Part shown: positions 9,925-21,681 of the stretch, one piece after another | How positions within the stretch are numbered: position 1 is the first letter of the stretch | How the letters are laid out: the number at the start of each line of letters is the position of its first letter | Assembly: GCF_001625195.1 (NCBI RefSeq) | Contig: NC_054389.1 | Location: 2,946,147-3,010,146, forward strand | Direction of reading: 5' to 3' | Source of the DNA: Drechmeria coniospora | Taxonomy: Eukaryota; Ascomycota; Sordariomycetes; Hypocreales; Ophiocordycipitaceae | DNA length: 64,000 nucleotides | Made by a program: the position numbers and the translations under genes | Notes under the pieces: model-generated | Database searches by the model: none | What the model was told of the DNA's origin: nothing | What the model saw: the letters and a program-made list of their open reading frames with translations, nothing else

Positions 9925-11560
9925 GTATAACTACTGCTAAATAGGGATCCCTTAGAGACCTAGTAGGCTAAGGTAGCGTTAGAAGAGATTAGCGGTAAGG
10001 GCCTTAGTAAGACTATCGGTAGGCATAGACTTAGTGTTTAGGTAACTGATTTTGGCTAGCCTATTGGTTGCTTCTTGCCGAATATACCGGAACTTTAGCA
10101 GTATATGCTTTGTTCGGTTATGCTAATTGGGATTATTAGCGTTAGAGATAGATCCGTTATTATCGCACAGAAGTAGGATAGGTTTTTTAAGGCCTTTGTC
10201 GATTTCTGTAAATAGACCGTCTAGCTATTTAAGTTCCCGAATCGCTTTTAGTAGGGCATCCGATTCTGCCTCTATAGTAGAAAGAGCAATAGTACTAGCC
10301 CTTTTTAATTTCTAGTAGATTGGTCCGCCTGCTAGGGTAAAGAGGTACCTATAGGTAGACTTAGAAGAATCTAAGTTACCTGCAAAGTTGCTGTCGGAAT
10401 ATCCTAATAGATTGGGTATTGTTAACTTAGACCAATAGTATATAGCTAGGTCTATAGTTCCTTTTAGATATTGAAGAAGGTTCTTACTAGCTAATAGCTG
10501 CAGACTAGTAGCCTAATGCATATACCGAGATAGCCATTGGATTGCAAAGGCTATATCTAGTCGGGTTAGTAGCATAAGGTACATTAGAGTCCTTACTATT
10601 TATTGGTATACTAGTTGGTCGGTTGCGGATAAGGGAGTAAGAGGCGTTATAGTAGCCTGCTTAAGTACTCCTGGCTGTAGTGGTATTACTACTGCCTTGG
10701 CCTCCTTTAACCCAAATCGGGATAGGGCTTCCTTAATATACCCTTTTTGGCTAAGGGTAATACCCTTAGTTATTCGACTGATTTATACGCCTAGGAAGAA
10801 GGCGGCCTGTCCGTAGTCTTTAATTAGGTAAACCTTATATAGTTATTGCTTTAACTTGTTAATATATATAAGGTTTGGTCTAATAAGTAGGCAGTCGTCA
10901 ATATAGCTAACTATGTAAGTACTAGTAGTACTATTATAGTAGATAGCCGGATTAAATACAAGGGGGCTATATCCGTATTGTTGTAGTAGTTTAGTAAGTG
11001 CCTCCTGCTATTCTTTGGGTCCTTGTTTTAGGCCGTAGAGTGCCTTTTTCAAAAGGATGCCTTATTTAACTGCTGGATTGTAGCCTAGCTTAGCTAGTAG
11101 CTTAGCTAAATTATTAGTCTTATTAAGACTAATAAATGCTTTTAGTCCCTTAGGGATTTTAAGATAATTAACTTTAGGTAGCTTACTATTTAGGAAAGTA
11201 CTAATAAAGTTAATCTGTTTAACGTACTAGTTGTTCTAGGTAGCTAGGGCTAGTAGTATCCTCTAGGTAGGTGGAATACTAGTAGTTGCAAAAGTCTCTA
11301 GGTAATTAAGGCCTTTAATTTGCATAAATCCCTTAGCTACTAGTTGTACTTTGAATTTAATAGGGTTATTCTACTAGTCCTTTTTGACTTATAGTATAAG
11401 TCGGCTTTTCAGAAGTTGTCTGCTAGTTAGTATTTCTTAAAGGGGGATAAAATAAAATACCCCTACCTGGATAAGCTACTGGAATTCCGAGAATATAGTA
11501 CTTATCCACTAGTCTTTGTTGTCTGACTTAAGTACCTGTTTCTAGCTAGTAGGCTCGCTA
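9925..11560 (-). pseudogene. Copia 1 reverse transcriptase and RNase H region
   Basis: Minus strand. N-terminal RT contains KALYGLKQGPKE; the catalytic motif is SYIDDCLLI with YIDD at 10894-10905 intact. It continues to QAAFFLGVQISR and RPDIAFAIQWLSRYMH (W at a TAG). RNase H shows STIEAESDALLKAIRELK and CDNNGSISNANNPN near 10130-10290, the equivalents of the Copia EAE and DN motifs. A plus-strand open frame at 10127-10315 is only the shadow of this RNase H segment. TAG/TAA codons interrupt the frame. Confidence 0.92.
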
Positions 11561-11641
11561 CTATTTAGTAGTTGCTTGGCCTTAGCTTAGTAGCATAGGT
11601 TCTGGATTCAATACGCTAGGTTAAGATCTATTGGGTCAGGG

Positions 11642-11878
11642 TTGTCTTCTGGTTCTAGTGCATCTGGAAGAGAGGTATCTGGTAGATCCTCTATTGGCTG
11701 GGCTAGGACCCCCTCTGTTGTACTAGTCCTAGTAGGACTAGTTAGTCCGTTAGCTCCTTGCAGCCTACTGGTCCTAGTAGGACTAGTAGGTCTACTAGCC
11801 CTAGTAGGGTTAGTAGGTCCGTTGGCCCCCTCTATCTCCCTAGGTGTTAGGGGACTAGAGGTATTTTGCGAGATATAG
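11642..11878 (-). pseudogene. Copia 1 integrase-RT linker with TSPTRTS repeats
   Basis: Minus strand encodes repeated Thr-Ser-Pro-Thr-Arg-Thr-Ser type units in the low-complexity linker between integrase and RT. The DNA repeat CTAGTCCTACTAGGACTAGT underlies it and varies in number between copies. The plus-strand LVGLVG-type open frame here is a shadow. Confidence 0.7.
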
Positions 11879-11949
11879 TCTTCTATCTCAATTTTCCCCT
11901 CTAACTCTAGTTCTTAAAGACTAGGACTTAGTAGTCGTTAAAGTCCTTA

Positions 11950-12870
11950 GGAGATAGGGCCTATACCTTCTAGGATTTTCAGGAAAGTGGTTTTTGTAAC
12001 TGCCCTCCTAGAAGGTATATACATAAGGTATGTTTTTGAACCTAGTGTTGCTAGTAGCCTTACTGGTTCTGTGCGTTATGCTAATTTAGTACTTTAAATC
12101 CGTTTCTGGTATAGGATTAGGACTTCGCAGTAGGCACTAATAGCCTTATAGGCTGTAAGGTTTAGTGGTATTTTTAGCCCTTGTAATTCCTACTTAAGCA
12201 ATTGGTAGGGGCTTAAATCCCTATTGGTAATTGCAGTATAGTTAACTAGGTTAACTATAGTAGGAAGTATAGCAGACTAGAGGAAAAGTAGGAGGCCGGC
12301 CCAGATTATTATTGCGCGTAGTCGGTCTAGAATAACTCGTATAGACCGTTCGGTAAGTCCGTTTTGTTTAGGGGTGTATAGGTAAGATATATCGAATAGT
12401 ATTCCTTTGGTACCTAACCAGTCCTGAAGCAATATGTTAATTTTAGGTCCTCTATTATAAAATAGCCTTTTTGGGTAACGGCTATAGTATGTTTTTAGGC
12501 TTTGAAAGAAGTTCTTTATAGCCTAGAGAACTGTTGGTCCTTCCTTATTAGGTAAGATATATACCCAACGGAATTGGGATTTTCAATCGATAAGTATTAG
12601 TCCAATGGATTTTCGGTCGTAAGATATAGGTTTAATCCCAAATATATCCCCTTCGATAGAATTAAGTATATAGTCTGAATCCTCGATTGGATCTTTTAAC
12701 TATCGTCTAGTAGATTTTGCCCGTATGCAAGTAAGGTATTAAAAATCGGTAGCCTTAATAGACGAGAAGTTAGGCAGCCTACTAGTAATTTTACTAGTCT
12801 TTTTCAAAAGTAGCAGACTAATATATCCTAATCGGATATACCAGATGCCTGCTTGTTGCAATAGTCTTTG
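11950..12870 (-). pseudogene. Copia 1 integrase (GAG-pre-integrase plus rve core)
   Basis: Minus strand: a WYIRLGYISLLLLKK-like pre-integrase zinc segment with a degenerate YLTCIRAKSTRR, then GDIFGIKPISYDRKSIGLIL, FRWVYILPNKEG, and YLYTPKQNGLTERSIRVIL, the Copia equivalent of YTPEQNGVAER. The central catalytic acidic residues are hard to place because of RIP. The frame is broken by several stops. Confidence 0.85.
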
Positions 12871-12876
12871 GTAAGA

Positions 12877-13188
12877 CTAGTTGCTGGATTCCGAACTAGT
12901 AGTCGGAATAGCCTGTTCCTCGGTACTAACAGTAGGGACTGCCAGTAGGTCTGTTGCCTCTATAGGGATTAGGTCCTCTATAGGGTCTTTATATAGGGTA
13001 GCCTTAGTAAGGTCCCTTAATCCAACCGAACTAGTAGTTGGGCTAGGATCTAGTCCTAGTATAGGTACTTGACTAGGTACCGACCTAGGTGTAGATCTAG
13101 GTACCGGACTAGGCACCGATCTAGGTACCGGACTAGGTACCGATCTAGGTGCCGGACTAAGTACCGATCTAGGTACCGGACTAGGCAC
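12877..13188 (-). pseudogene. Copia 1 proline-rich VPRS-repeat linker
   Basis: Open minus-strand stretch encoding tandem PVPRSVPS units over a GGTACCGATCTAGGTACCGGACTA DNA repeat (13070-13200). It is followed by an acidic segment DLTKATLYKDPIEDLIPIEA that is well conserved in Copia A and B. It lies between protease and integrase of the polyprotein. Repeat number differs between copies. No catalytic role is apparent; a flexible spacer is likely. Confidence 0.75.
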
Positions 13189-13485
13189 CGATCTAGGTAC
13201 CGTTTAGTCTTCTGCCTCGTTGGCCTAGGGAGGTAGTTGTAAAGGAATTTCCACTATTATTCCGTAGCTACTATAGTAGCTAAAGTAGGCTGAGTCTAAT
13301 TTGCTTAGATAGGGCGTATTTTGGCCTTCTTATTGTAAGAAGAAGCCATACCTCTGGAAGTCGAGTAGACTATATACTTGTCGGTTCGAGTTGTATAGGG
13401 ATTCCTTAATAAGTATTCCCCCTAATCCGTAGTAGCGGATTCCACTAATAATATTAACTTCCATTTTCGGAATATATAGTGCATC

Positions 13486-13758
13486 TTATAGTATAAGAGT
13501 ACTATAGGTTGGTGGATTGGTATTAATTAATACCGTAAATTCTATATTTCCAATTCCACTAGTGTAGATTGGACTACCTTTAGCTATAATTGGTTGTGCC
13601 TGGGATTTTGTAATTGGTCGGAAGGTTGTAAACTTGGACCGATTATTTACCAAATGGCAGGTTGAGCTAGTATCGTAGAGTAGGCCTATGTAGTATATAT
13701 TAGCGTTAGTAACGTTATATAGTGTACCGATATTACCTAAGTTAGGTAATATTTCCAA
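13486..13758 (-). pseudogene. Copia 1 aspartic protease segment
   Basis: A 90-codon open minus-strand stretch containing LLYDTSSTCHLVNNRSKF, the retropepsin active site of Copia polyproteins (usually DSGAS/DTGAT followed by xH), then ITKSQAQPIIAKGSPIYTSG. The catalytic Asp is kept here; the Copia B equivalent reads NTSS. It is part of the larger polyprotein and should not be read as a separate gene. Confidence 0.85.
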
Positions 13759-13849
13759 TTCTTCTATACAGTTAGAATCGGTATCTGATTCCTAGTAGGA
13801 ATAAGATAAATCTATACAGCTAGCGGCTAGACTGTAGTTACTAACTAGG

Positions 13850-14821
13850 AAACTAGTAGTATCCTTTGGTTAGTTAGTCGATTAGTTGGATTTCTTTTTA
13901 TTAGTTTAGCTCGATTAGTTGGATTTATTAAATTTCCCTTTTTTCTTTTTCTTGGGTACTTAGGATACCTTGTGGCTAAATGTATTTGATTTAGTAGTAC
14001 TGGAGTTTTAATTTTCTTCCAGAAGGTTAACTATAAGGTATTGTAGACCTAGGGTATCTGTTTTAAGTCCTAAGGCTTAGGAAGACTAAATAGTATTGCG
14101 TTATATAGTAACCTATTATAGGAAAATAGGCTTAACTGTTGTAAGGTATCGGTTGGCTTAATCTAGTAGATCGATTGTTACTCCGGCTAGTTATAGCTTA
14201 GTAAGTCGACTGTTAAATTTAGCATTAAATGCCTTAAGTGTTCCTTTATACCCCTTAAATATAAGGGTGTAGTAAGCGTTATATAGGTTAGAGCGTTTGG
14301 CTTTATAACCTTTGGAGTATTGTTTTTTTAATAATAGGAAAACCTTAGTTGGGTTTTTAATCTATGCAATAGATACTAAGGTTTCTTCCGTATAGCTGTC
14401 CCGTAATAGTATAAGTAAACGGGCCTAATTTCTGCTTAAGAAGTTAGATACAATTAAAGGTTTATCCAGAAAACTTTTTAGGTCCAGGGCTTAAAGTTGA
14501 ATTAATAGGGATTGCTCCTATAGCTTATAATTCTCGGTGCCTTTAAGTTTTGCGTATTCCGGGAATTAATAGACTTTTTTGTTTAACTTATAGCTAGAGT
14601 TAGAATCCTCTGTCTTTGTAATAGTAGTACTATTACTGAGATTGCTAAGAGTTAACTTAATTGTATTTAGTCGATCTTATATCTATAGAACAATAGTATT
14701 AAGTTATTGCATAGATTAAGTATATTGTTGTAAAAGTTTATCGATTTGCGTTTACTGTACTAGTAGACGTTTTTCGATTTCCGACAGGTTAGTTCCCTGA
14801 CCTTAATTAGTAGGATCTATT
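13850..14821 (-). pseudogene. Copia 1 gag
   Basis: Minus strand; homologous to the Copia B gag that starts MDPNN at 25407. In this copy the start codon reads ATA (14819-14821). The C-terminal part is lysine/asparagine/serine-rich (KKKKGKFNKSNQS type) and I see no CCHC zinc knuckle, unlike most Copia gags; the basic tail may bind RNA instead. Many TAG/TAA codons. Confidence 0.75.
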
Positions 14822-14859
14822 TTCTAGTTAGTAACTAGATTCCGATTTTGCCTTACCTA

Positions 14860-15265
14860 CCTAGCTAGTAGTACTAGCAATAGGTCTTCTACTAGTAGTA
14901 CTAGTAGGAGTTAAAGCTATAGTTAGATAACTAATAGTTACTAGTAGTACTGGTAAGCAACGTACTAGTAGTACTAGTAGTTAGGGGAGCCGTTGTTTGG
15001 TGACCAGGGATTACCAGTAGTACTGGTAGATAACGTACTAGTAGTACTAGTAGTTGGGGAAGCCGTTTGGTGACCAGGGATTACCAGTAGTACTAGTAGG
15101 TAACTTAGTGAGTTATAGAATTCGACCACAAGTTACCAGTAGTACTAGTATGTAACTTAGTAAGTTGTAGAGGTCGATTCGAAGGTTACCAATAGTGCTG
15201 GTATGTAACTTAGTAAGTTACAAAGGTCGATCTAAGATTACCAGTAGTACTGGTAGGCAGCTTAG
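14860..15265 (-). repeat. Copia 1 leader: tandem dyad repeats
   Basis: The untranslated leader holds about nine copies of CCAGTAGTACTGG or its variant CTAGTAGTACTAG, a 13-bp dyad around one central base. They are spaced about 30-55 bp apart within units containing TAACTTAGTAAGTTA and AGGTCGA. The same array occurs in Copia A, B and C leaders. Confidence 0.8.
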
Positions 15266-15289
15266 TAAGCTACAAAGATCGATCTAGGG

Positions 15290-15321
15290 GGATTAATTAT
15301 AGTCCTTCCGGGCTTATAACC
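15290..15321 (-). promoter_or_regulatory. Copia 1 primer-binding site
   Basis: Directly inside the 5' LTR the element strand reads GGTTATAAGCCCGGAAGGAC. GGTTAT(A/G)AGCCC is complementary to a tRNA anticodon arm: the initiator-Met arm differs by one base, explained by RIP of CpA, while a tRNA-Ile(UAU) arm would match as it stands. Half-tRNA priming from the anticodon region is known for Drosophila copia and yeast Ty5. The exact tRNA is inference. Confidence 0.6.
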
Positions 15322-15905
15322 TCTTGCAATTTGGGTGCGCAAGAGGAGGGGTAGTAAAAGTATATTGCATAGACTAGGGAATCAATCAAGCTGTTAGTAA
15401 TAGCATAAGGGGAACCAGTTAGTAACTGGATAAGAGTGCAAACTTAGTAGTACTAAATTATACAAACGAATGCAATTATATTTTAAAAGAGAAACTATTC
15501 TAAGGGAATAGCTACTACCTTATATAGGTATAGAAGTATAGTAAAGACTATTCCAGCTTATTCCATAAGGTTCCAGCTTATTCTATAAGTAGGGTAAGCA
15601 ACATTCCGGCTTATTCCAAGGAGTTCCAGTACATTCCATAAGTAGGGTATAGAATATTCTAGAATATTCTAGAATATTCTAGAGCGTTCTGTACTATACT
15701 TAATTAGGTAAGTATCTTTAACAATAGTTTAGAGAAATAGTATGTTGTATACTATTAGTTAGCTCTGTATACTTACTTATACTCTCAGTATAGTATAGTA
15801 TATCTGCTAGCAGTAGTACTTCTGACAGTTGCTACTAGTAGTAGCAATAATAGGATAGTATCCTATTTGGGTAGTCTTACTAGTATAAATCCTAGTATTT
15901 TAATA
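15322..15905 (-). repeat. Copia 1 5' LTR (584 bp)
   Basis: Right LTR, TCTTGCAATTTGGGTGCGCAAG ... CCTAGTATTTTAATA, same length as the left one and differing by scattered transitions. The element-strand ends TGTTAAAATACTAG (here TATTAAAA) and AATTGCAAGA define the family. Confidence 0.92.
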
Positions 15906-17329
15906 CTTATTATAGTTATTGCCTTTAGTTAAATAAATTTAGAGAGGTAGTTTATAATAATTATTAAGAATTAAAGGTCCTTATTGTTTTATACTAATAG
16001 GTTAGTTATAAAGTTAATTAATATTTATTTTTAATAACAGTTTAGCGGGGGGATTAGTTATAAGAGTCCTTATTTCTATAGATAGCTCTTATAGCTTTAA
16101 TAGTAGTAGTAATTCTAAATATACTATACTATATCCTATAATATACTATTTTAGTAGAAGTCCTACTAAAGTACCTAAAATATTCCGGTTCGACTTAGGT
16201 AGCCTAATATAGGTAATTTATATACTTATTGTATTATTTATATTATTAGTAGTTTTTAGGCTAGTAACTATAGGTATCCCCTATAGTATATTGCGCTATA
16301 AGTACTAGTAGTATAATTAGCCGTTTGTTCTTTTATCTTTACTTCTATTAGGAATTTCCGTATACCTATTATAACTACTTATTGTTAAGCTTTATATATT
16401 ATATTATTTTATAACGCTTAGTCCTATAATTCCTATAGGTAGGGTTTTAGGAAGAGTAGTTAGTTAGTTAGTATATTTTATAAAAATAGTATTTCCTTTC
16501 CTATTTATCCCTATATTACTAAGAGTAGTTAGAATATATTAATAGCTCTTTATCCCCCTTTTGTCTCTAAATAGGCTTAGTCCGCCCTTATATTTATAGC
16601 TATTATATTTTAGGCGCTTAGTACTTTATAGCCGGCCTAGGCCCGGTTTGTCCTTATATTTACCTAATTTATTTCTATATTTGTAATTACTATATCCTAG
16701 GTATTTTAGGCGTTAGGACCTTCTTATATAGGTTAGCCTTTAGGCGCCTCTTATAGTATAGAGACTAATACTAACTAAAGTATTTATCCTAAGTATAGTG
16801 CGTTCTTTTTATTTTGTTCCTAATATAAGAGCGTATTTAGCTATTATACTTATAAGCTTAATCTATACTATAGTAAGTAATTAAAGTTTGTAAGGACTTC
16901 TACTTACTATACCTATTATTTTAATACCTCTTATAGTTTAGTAAAGTATTTAAGGTTCTTATAGTCCGTTAGAATAGTAAATAGTTCTATAATACTTTAT
17001 AGGTCTACTAACTATACTTTAAGATAGCTAATAACTACTAGGAGTTCCTTATTATAGATTATATAATTCCTTTCTACTAGTATAAGTTTAGCTAAGTAGT
17101 AGGCTATTAGTTATAGGACCCCCTTGCTATTAATTTGCAAAAGGTATCCGCTTAGTACTTTACTTAAGTAATTGGTTTTAATAAGAGTCTTCCTATTTAA
17201 GTCCTATTATACTAGGATTAGGTATAACAAAAAGGTATACTTAAAGGATTAAAAGGCTATATTTTCTTTAGGTCCCTAGTAAAATAGTATACCCCTCCCT
17301 ATAAGGGTTATAAGTAGTTCTATAAGGCT

Positions 17330-17770
17330 TATAAAATTAGGAATAAATTTATAGTAGAAGTTTATAAAACCTAAGAAGCTCTTAATCCCCCTTACCTTAG
17401 TAGGTAGTTATTATTCTTAAATTATAGTAATTTTTACTAGGTTGGGCCTAACCTTAACGCCTGCTTAGATAATAAACCTAAGGTATTTAACTTTTATTAT
17501 TATAAATATATACTTATTAAGATTTAGGTATAAACTAGTTGCCTAAAGCTACTTAAGGATTTCCCTAACCTTAGTAAGGTAGTTAGCCTTTAATCCGGAG
17601 GTATAGATTAGGATATTGTTTAAATAAGCTATAACTTACTCCCTTAATTTATCCTATAATACTTTGTTAATATATCTTTAGAATAAGGTTAGTACTTTAG
17701 CTAAACCGAAGGGGTAGACTAACTATTTAAATAAACTAAATTATATACGGAATACTATAAGCAGTTTATC
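17330..17770 (-). pseudogene. Gypsy 2 reverse transcriptase core
   Basis: Read on the minus strand: LVYPFGLAKVLTLFQRYINK (Q at a TAG), followed by VIAYLNNILIYTSGLKANY and then IKSFLGFINFYYKFIPNFI. These match the RT fingers/palm and the connection of Ty3/Gypsy pol. The catalytic YLDD has become YLNN at 17615-17626, two G-to-A changes at Asp codons as RIP gives. No active enzyme could be made. Confidence 0.88.
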
Positions 17771-20144
17771 TCCTAGCGCTATATATAACTTATAGAATAC
17801 TACTTATATATTTAGTTTAGTAAACTAATATACCCTTAAGAGTAAGTATAGCGTTTCTTTAACTAGCAGGAGTAGGTAGTAATCCTATTATATAATTTTA
17901 TTTAGGGCCTAGTAGTTTATATATAGCCTTTATCCTTTATTTTCTTTCTTAGTAAGTAGTATTAGTACTACTATTATTAACGAACTTACTTATATTTATC
18001 CTTTATTTAGTAGGTCTATAATCTATTTACGGACTTTAAGTAGTTAGTCTTATAATAAATTATATAGTAGGCCCTAGGGTAGCTATAGTATTTTTCCTTT
18101 ATTGTTTTATTATAGTTAGATATAGTAGTCCTAGGAGCCTTAGTATAGTAGTAGGCCTAAGGCCTATTCCTTATCGAAGAGATTAATATAGTCCTAAAGG
18201 GCTACTAAAAGAGTAAGTAGGGCTATTACTATTATATTTATACTTTCGGGTACTTATAGTACTATTTCTTATAGTTTTATTACTATTTTTTATAAGCTTA
18301 TTACTATTAGTACTTCCTATTGTTTTTGTAAAAAAGTTTATACTAGCGTAAGGTATACCTCCTAGGACCTATTAGGAGGGTAGATATCGTTTGCTTTTAT
18401 AATTTAGTTACCTACCGCTCTAATTATAAGGGTTTAATCTATTGTATTTAGGGTAACCTATTAGTATTCTATTTATAGTAGACTTAGTATAGCGTTTTAA
18501 CTTAGGCCTAGGATAATATATAGGAGTACTAGGCTCTTCTAGCTATTTATATTAATTATTATACGGACTATATTAGTTATTATAGGGTAGGTAAAGGGTA
18601 TTACCTATATTCCGTTAAGATATTATAATAGCCATTTAGAGTAACTATTTTATTAAAAGAGGGATAAGCTTAAGTTATAAGCATTAGGCTATCCTTTTGC
18701 TAATAGCCTTATAGTAGTTATAGTTACTATTAATTTAAATATTAAGGAATTTTATAGAATTTATAAGTATAGTAATAAGAAAGAGTAGTCTATTTATTCT
18801 TAGTATAATCTTTTTAAACTTAGTTTCCTAATTCCCTTAGTTCCTTATAGTCTACTTACCTATAAACCCTTTATACCTTTATATAAGACTTAGCTTAAAG
18901 GCGCTTTATTTCCTTTCTCTTCCTTAGTCTTTAATTCCTTATAAATATATTCTTCTCCCTAAGCGGCTTAAATACTTATCCCTAGGGTATATAGGATTAT
19001 AGCTTATTATAAGTATTATTAAATATAGTAGCCTCCCTCCCTATAGTAAATATATATACTGGCTACCTTATACTTATTTCTCTCTTCCTATATAACCTAT
19101 TTTGCCTACTATTAGGGCCCGCCTTAGCCCTAGTTTGTTTTTGTTATCGGTTTAGTTATAACCGCTTTAGGCCTAGCTATAGCTCTAAAGCCTACTATAT
19201 TAATCCTTAATATTAGGGTATTGCTATTCTTATTAGGTTAAGGGGTTGCCCTAGCTATCCTTTGGCTAGGCCTACCTTAGTCCCTAATTTTATCCTCTAT
19301 ATATTGTAATTCTATTTTAAATATAATTCGTTTATATATATCGACTACCTTATTATAGTTATCTATTATAGTCCCCCGCTAAAGGATATAGTCCCTTATT
19401 CTCTTAGTTAGCCTAATATAAAGCTTTATAAGTTTTACCTTACTAAGCTAATATATTCCTCCTATTAATATAAGCTTCTCTTTAAAGTATATAAGGAACG
19501 CTAGAAGTAACTCTAACGTCCCTTACCTAATATCCTTTAGTTTAATAACTATTAGTTACTAATAGTAAGGGTTACTATAAGCTAATTTAAAGTACGTTAG
19601 AAATTAAAATAGGTTATAACTAATATAGGAGCCTTCCTTAAAGTATATTATAACTTATTGCTAGACTTTAGCTAAAAGGTTTTACTAAACGAAGATCTAT
19701 TAGTCCTAGGCGGACCTAATAAAGTCCTTATCTACCTAGAGCTTACAGTCTATATAGAACTTCTAGGCTATAAAGGTACCCTTATTGCTATTATATAGGT
19801 CCCTAACCGGAATCGGTTTGTATTTAATATAGGCCTATAGTATACCTAACTTATTCCTAGTCCGTTCCTACTAAGGGTTAATTATTAAGGTATCTATTAG
19901 TTAGGCTAATAAGTACCCTAGGTCCTACTATACCTATTACTAGCTATTCTTTTATAAAGCTAAGATTTAAATAAAGTATATTTCTATTTAGGTATATATT
20001 TAGCTAAACTCTATATAGACTTTTACTATAAAGTCCTCTATAACTTACTAAAGGTTAATTTCTTTAGGCTTCCCCTTATCTATTTTAACTTATAATAGTT
20101 AGGCTTTTCCTTCCTTCTAACCGGTATAAGTAAAGTCTTTTAAA

Positions 20145-20316
20145 TATTATAAAGTTACTAAGCAATTACTCTAGGACTCTTAATAATATTTATTAAAAGA
20201 CTTAAAGAATAGGAAAACTACTTAGTAACTAAAGCTTCTAGTTATATATATTCCTCCTAGTAGGTCCCTTAGTTCCCTTTATTCTCCTATATCGGGCTAA
20301 GCCTAATACTATAATA
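20145..20316 (+). mobile_element. 171-bp TG...CA element joined to element X
   Basis: TATTATAAAGTTACTAAGCAATTAC ... ATCGGGCTAAGCCTAATACTATAATA, 172 bp. Flanks TTAAA and CCTTT do not match. Element X sequence lies directly to the right, with ~350 bp of the X leader missing. Confidence 0.75.
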
Positions 20317-21455
20317 CCTTTTTATTATATTTTATTATTTCTTTTTCCTTTAATTATTATACTTATTTATTTTTTAGCTTCTTACTATATAATTTATTAT
20401 TAACTCCTTTACTACCTCTTATTATACTTACTTTATTATTATTATTATTCCTTTTTTATAAGGTAGATTACTACTTTCTTATTAAAATTATTCTATATAT
20501 CCTTTAGGCTATTAGCTAATAAGCTAGTATTAATAGGAACTATTAATTTTAATTTTATTATTATTACTCCTCCCTTATAAAGTATGTATTTACCTTTTTA
20601 TTACTATTACTACTACTATTATATTTACTACTATAGGTACTTCCCCCCCCCCCTTTAAATATAGTTTAGGCCTATATTATAGGTATTATACTAATAAGTC
20701 GGATTACTATTATACTTTAGGAAAATTTTTAGTAAAGGGTAATTCCTTTAATAAGGAGTTTATACCTTTAAAGGAGGTATATAAAATATACCTCTCCTAT
20801 ATAAATTACCTTATTACTAATAGCTATAATAACTATATATTAGGCTATAGTACTAGTTATTATATATATATATATATATACTAAATATATATAGATATTA
20901 TATTTATTTACTATATACCCTTAGCTATATTGTACTTTATATAACCTTTATACTTATACTTAGTATAATATTTATATTTTAGTTAAGGTCTACCCTAATA
21001 TTAGATTTATACTAAATACTTATACTATTCTTTTACTTAAATTTCTAACCCTAAGCCGGGTTTAGGCTTATACTTTAGCCTTAGCTAAGATAGAGCTTAC
21101 CCTTATATACTTTATTTATACCTTTACTCTTATATTAAGTATTATCTCTTCCCTTACTACCTTTAATAATAATAATAATTTAAATTATACCTTTATTCTT
21201 ACTGCTAATACTTTAACCCTATCTTAAGCTAGTAGCTATTTTAGTACTATACTAAGTATATAGCTTAGTATATTTACTTAGGGTATAGCCTATGCCCTAA
21301 TAGGTATTTAAAGTAATATATATAGCCTTACTTATTATTAGTAGGTATAAAAAGGTATTAGTACAAACTTAATAGCTATATTAGCTAAAATATACTATAA
21401 TATTTATAAATTATATAAATCTTATATAAGTAACTCTCCCTTATTATATTATTTT
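20317..21455 (+). mobile_element. Element X copy, truncated on the right by a Gypsy LTR
   Basis: Parallel to 6835-7955: same C-tract (C10 at about 20643), same frame with LGK(F/Y)LVKGN and NKEFIPLKEVY, and a TA-repeat near 20860. It stops at 21455 at the edge of a 226-bp Gypsy LTR. More TAG/TAA codons than the 6465 copy. Confidence 0.65.
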
Positions 21456-21681
21456 TGTAGTATGCGGATTAGTTAACGATAGTTAGGTAAGTAAGTAAGC
21501 CTTCTTTTAGAAATTAAGTAGTATTTAAGACTAAAGCTTAGCCCTTTTTGAGGTTTTAGGCTTACGTTCCTATTATAGCCGGAGTATACCCTACTCTTAG
21601 GCTACCCTACCTTTCTATTTACTTAGGCTTTACTTATATGCCCCTATTTACTTAGGCTTTACTTGTACGCCTAGCCTTATA
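21456..21681 (-). repeat. Gypsy 226-bp LTR, best-preserved copy
   Basis: TGTAGTATGCGGATTAG ... TACGCCTAGCCTTATA; on the minus strand it runs from TATAAGGCTAGGCG to CGCATACTACA. It contains a tandem AGTAAAGCCTAAGTAAATAGG repeat. Same length as 45833-46058 and 53569-53794. Confidence 0.88.

Larger units (their letters stand above)
9324..15905 (-). mobile_element. Copia 1: complete Ty1/Copia retrotransposon (minus), duplication CTTAT
   Basis: 6582 bp with 584-bp LTRs at 9324-9907 and 15322-15905 and a perfect 5-bp duplication CTTAT (9319-9323 and 15906-15910), inserted in the integrase region of Gypsy 2. Order on the minus strand: 5' LTR, tRNA-like primer-binding site, repeat-rich leader, gag, protease, proline-rich linker, integrase, RT, RNase H, polypurine tract, 3' LTR. 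It is one of the least mutated Copia copies: protease DTSS and RT YIDD are intact. It still carries many in-frame TAG and TAA codons, and its gag ATG has become ATA, so it is dead. Confidence 0.93.
8775..20144 (-). mobile_element. Ty3/Gypsy element 2 (minus), truncated, split by Copia 1
   Basis: Minus-strand Gypsy pol in two pieces, 8775-9323 and 15911-20144, separated by Copia 1. Piece one reads as the C-terminal integrase core, including LTLYYPQTNRGTKRVKQ (compare the family's STAYHPQTDGQTERVNQ). Piece two holds upstream integrase, then RNase H, reverse transcriptase (17.3-18.0 kb) and probably protease and gag towards 20.1 kb. There are many TAG/TAA stops. I do not see the 226-bp LTR of the other Gypsy copies at either end, so it is truncated or from another family. 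The left end abuts element X and the right end a 171-bp element. Confidence 0.8.

Noticed and set aside
11642..11878. Plus-strand frame with LVGLVGL repeats, membrane-like
   Set aside because: Antisense of the Copia TSPTRTS linker; the hydrophobicity is an effect of the DNA repeat CTAGTCCTACTAGGACTAG.
14700..15300. Regular dyad repeats as a CRISPR array
   Set aside because: Units are variable, the spacers are themselves repeats, the array lies in a retrotransposon leader, and the genome is fungal.
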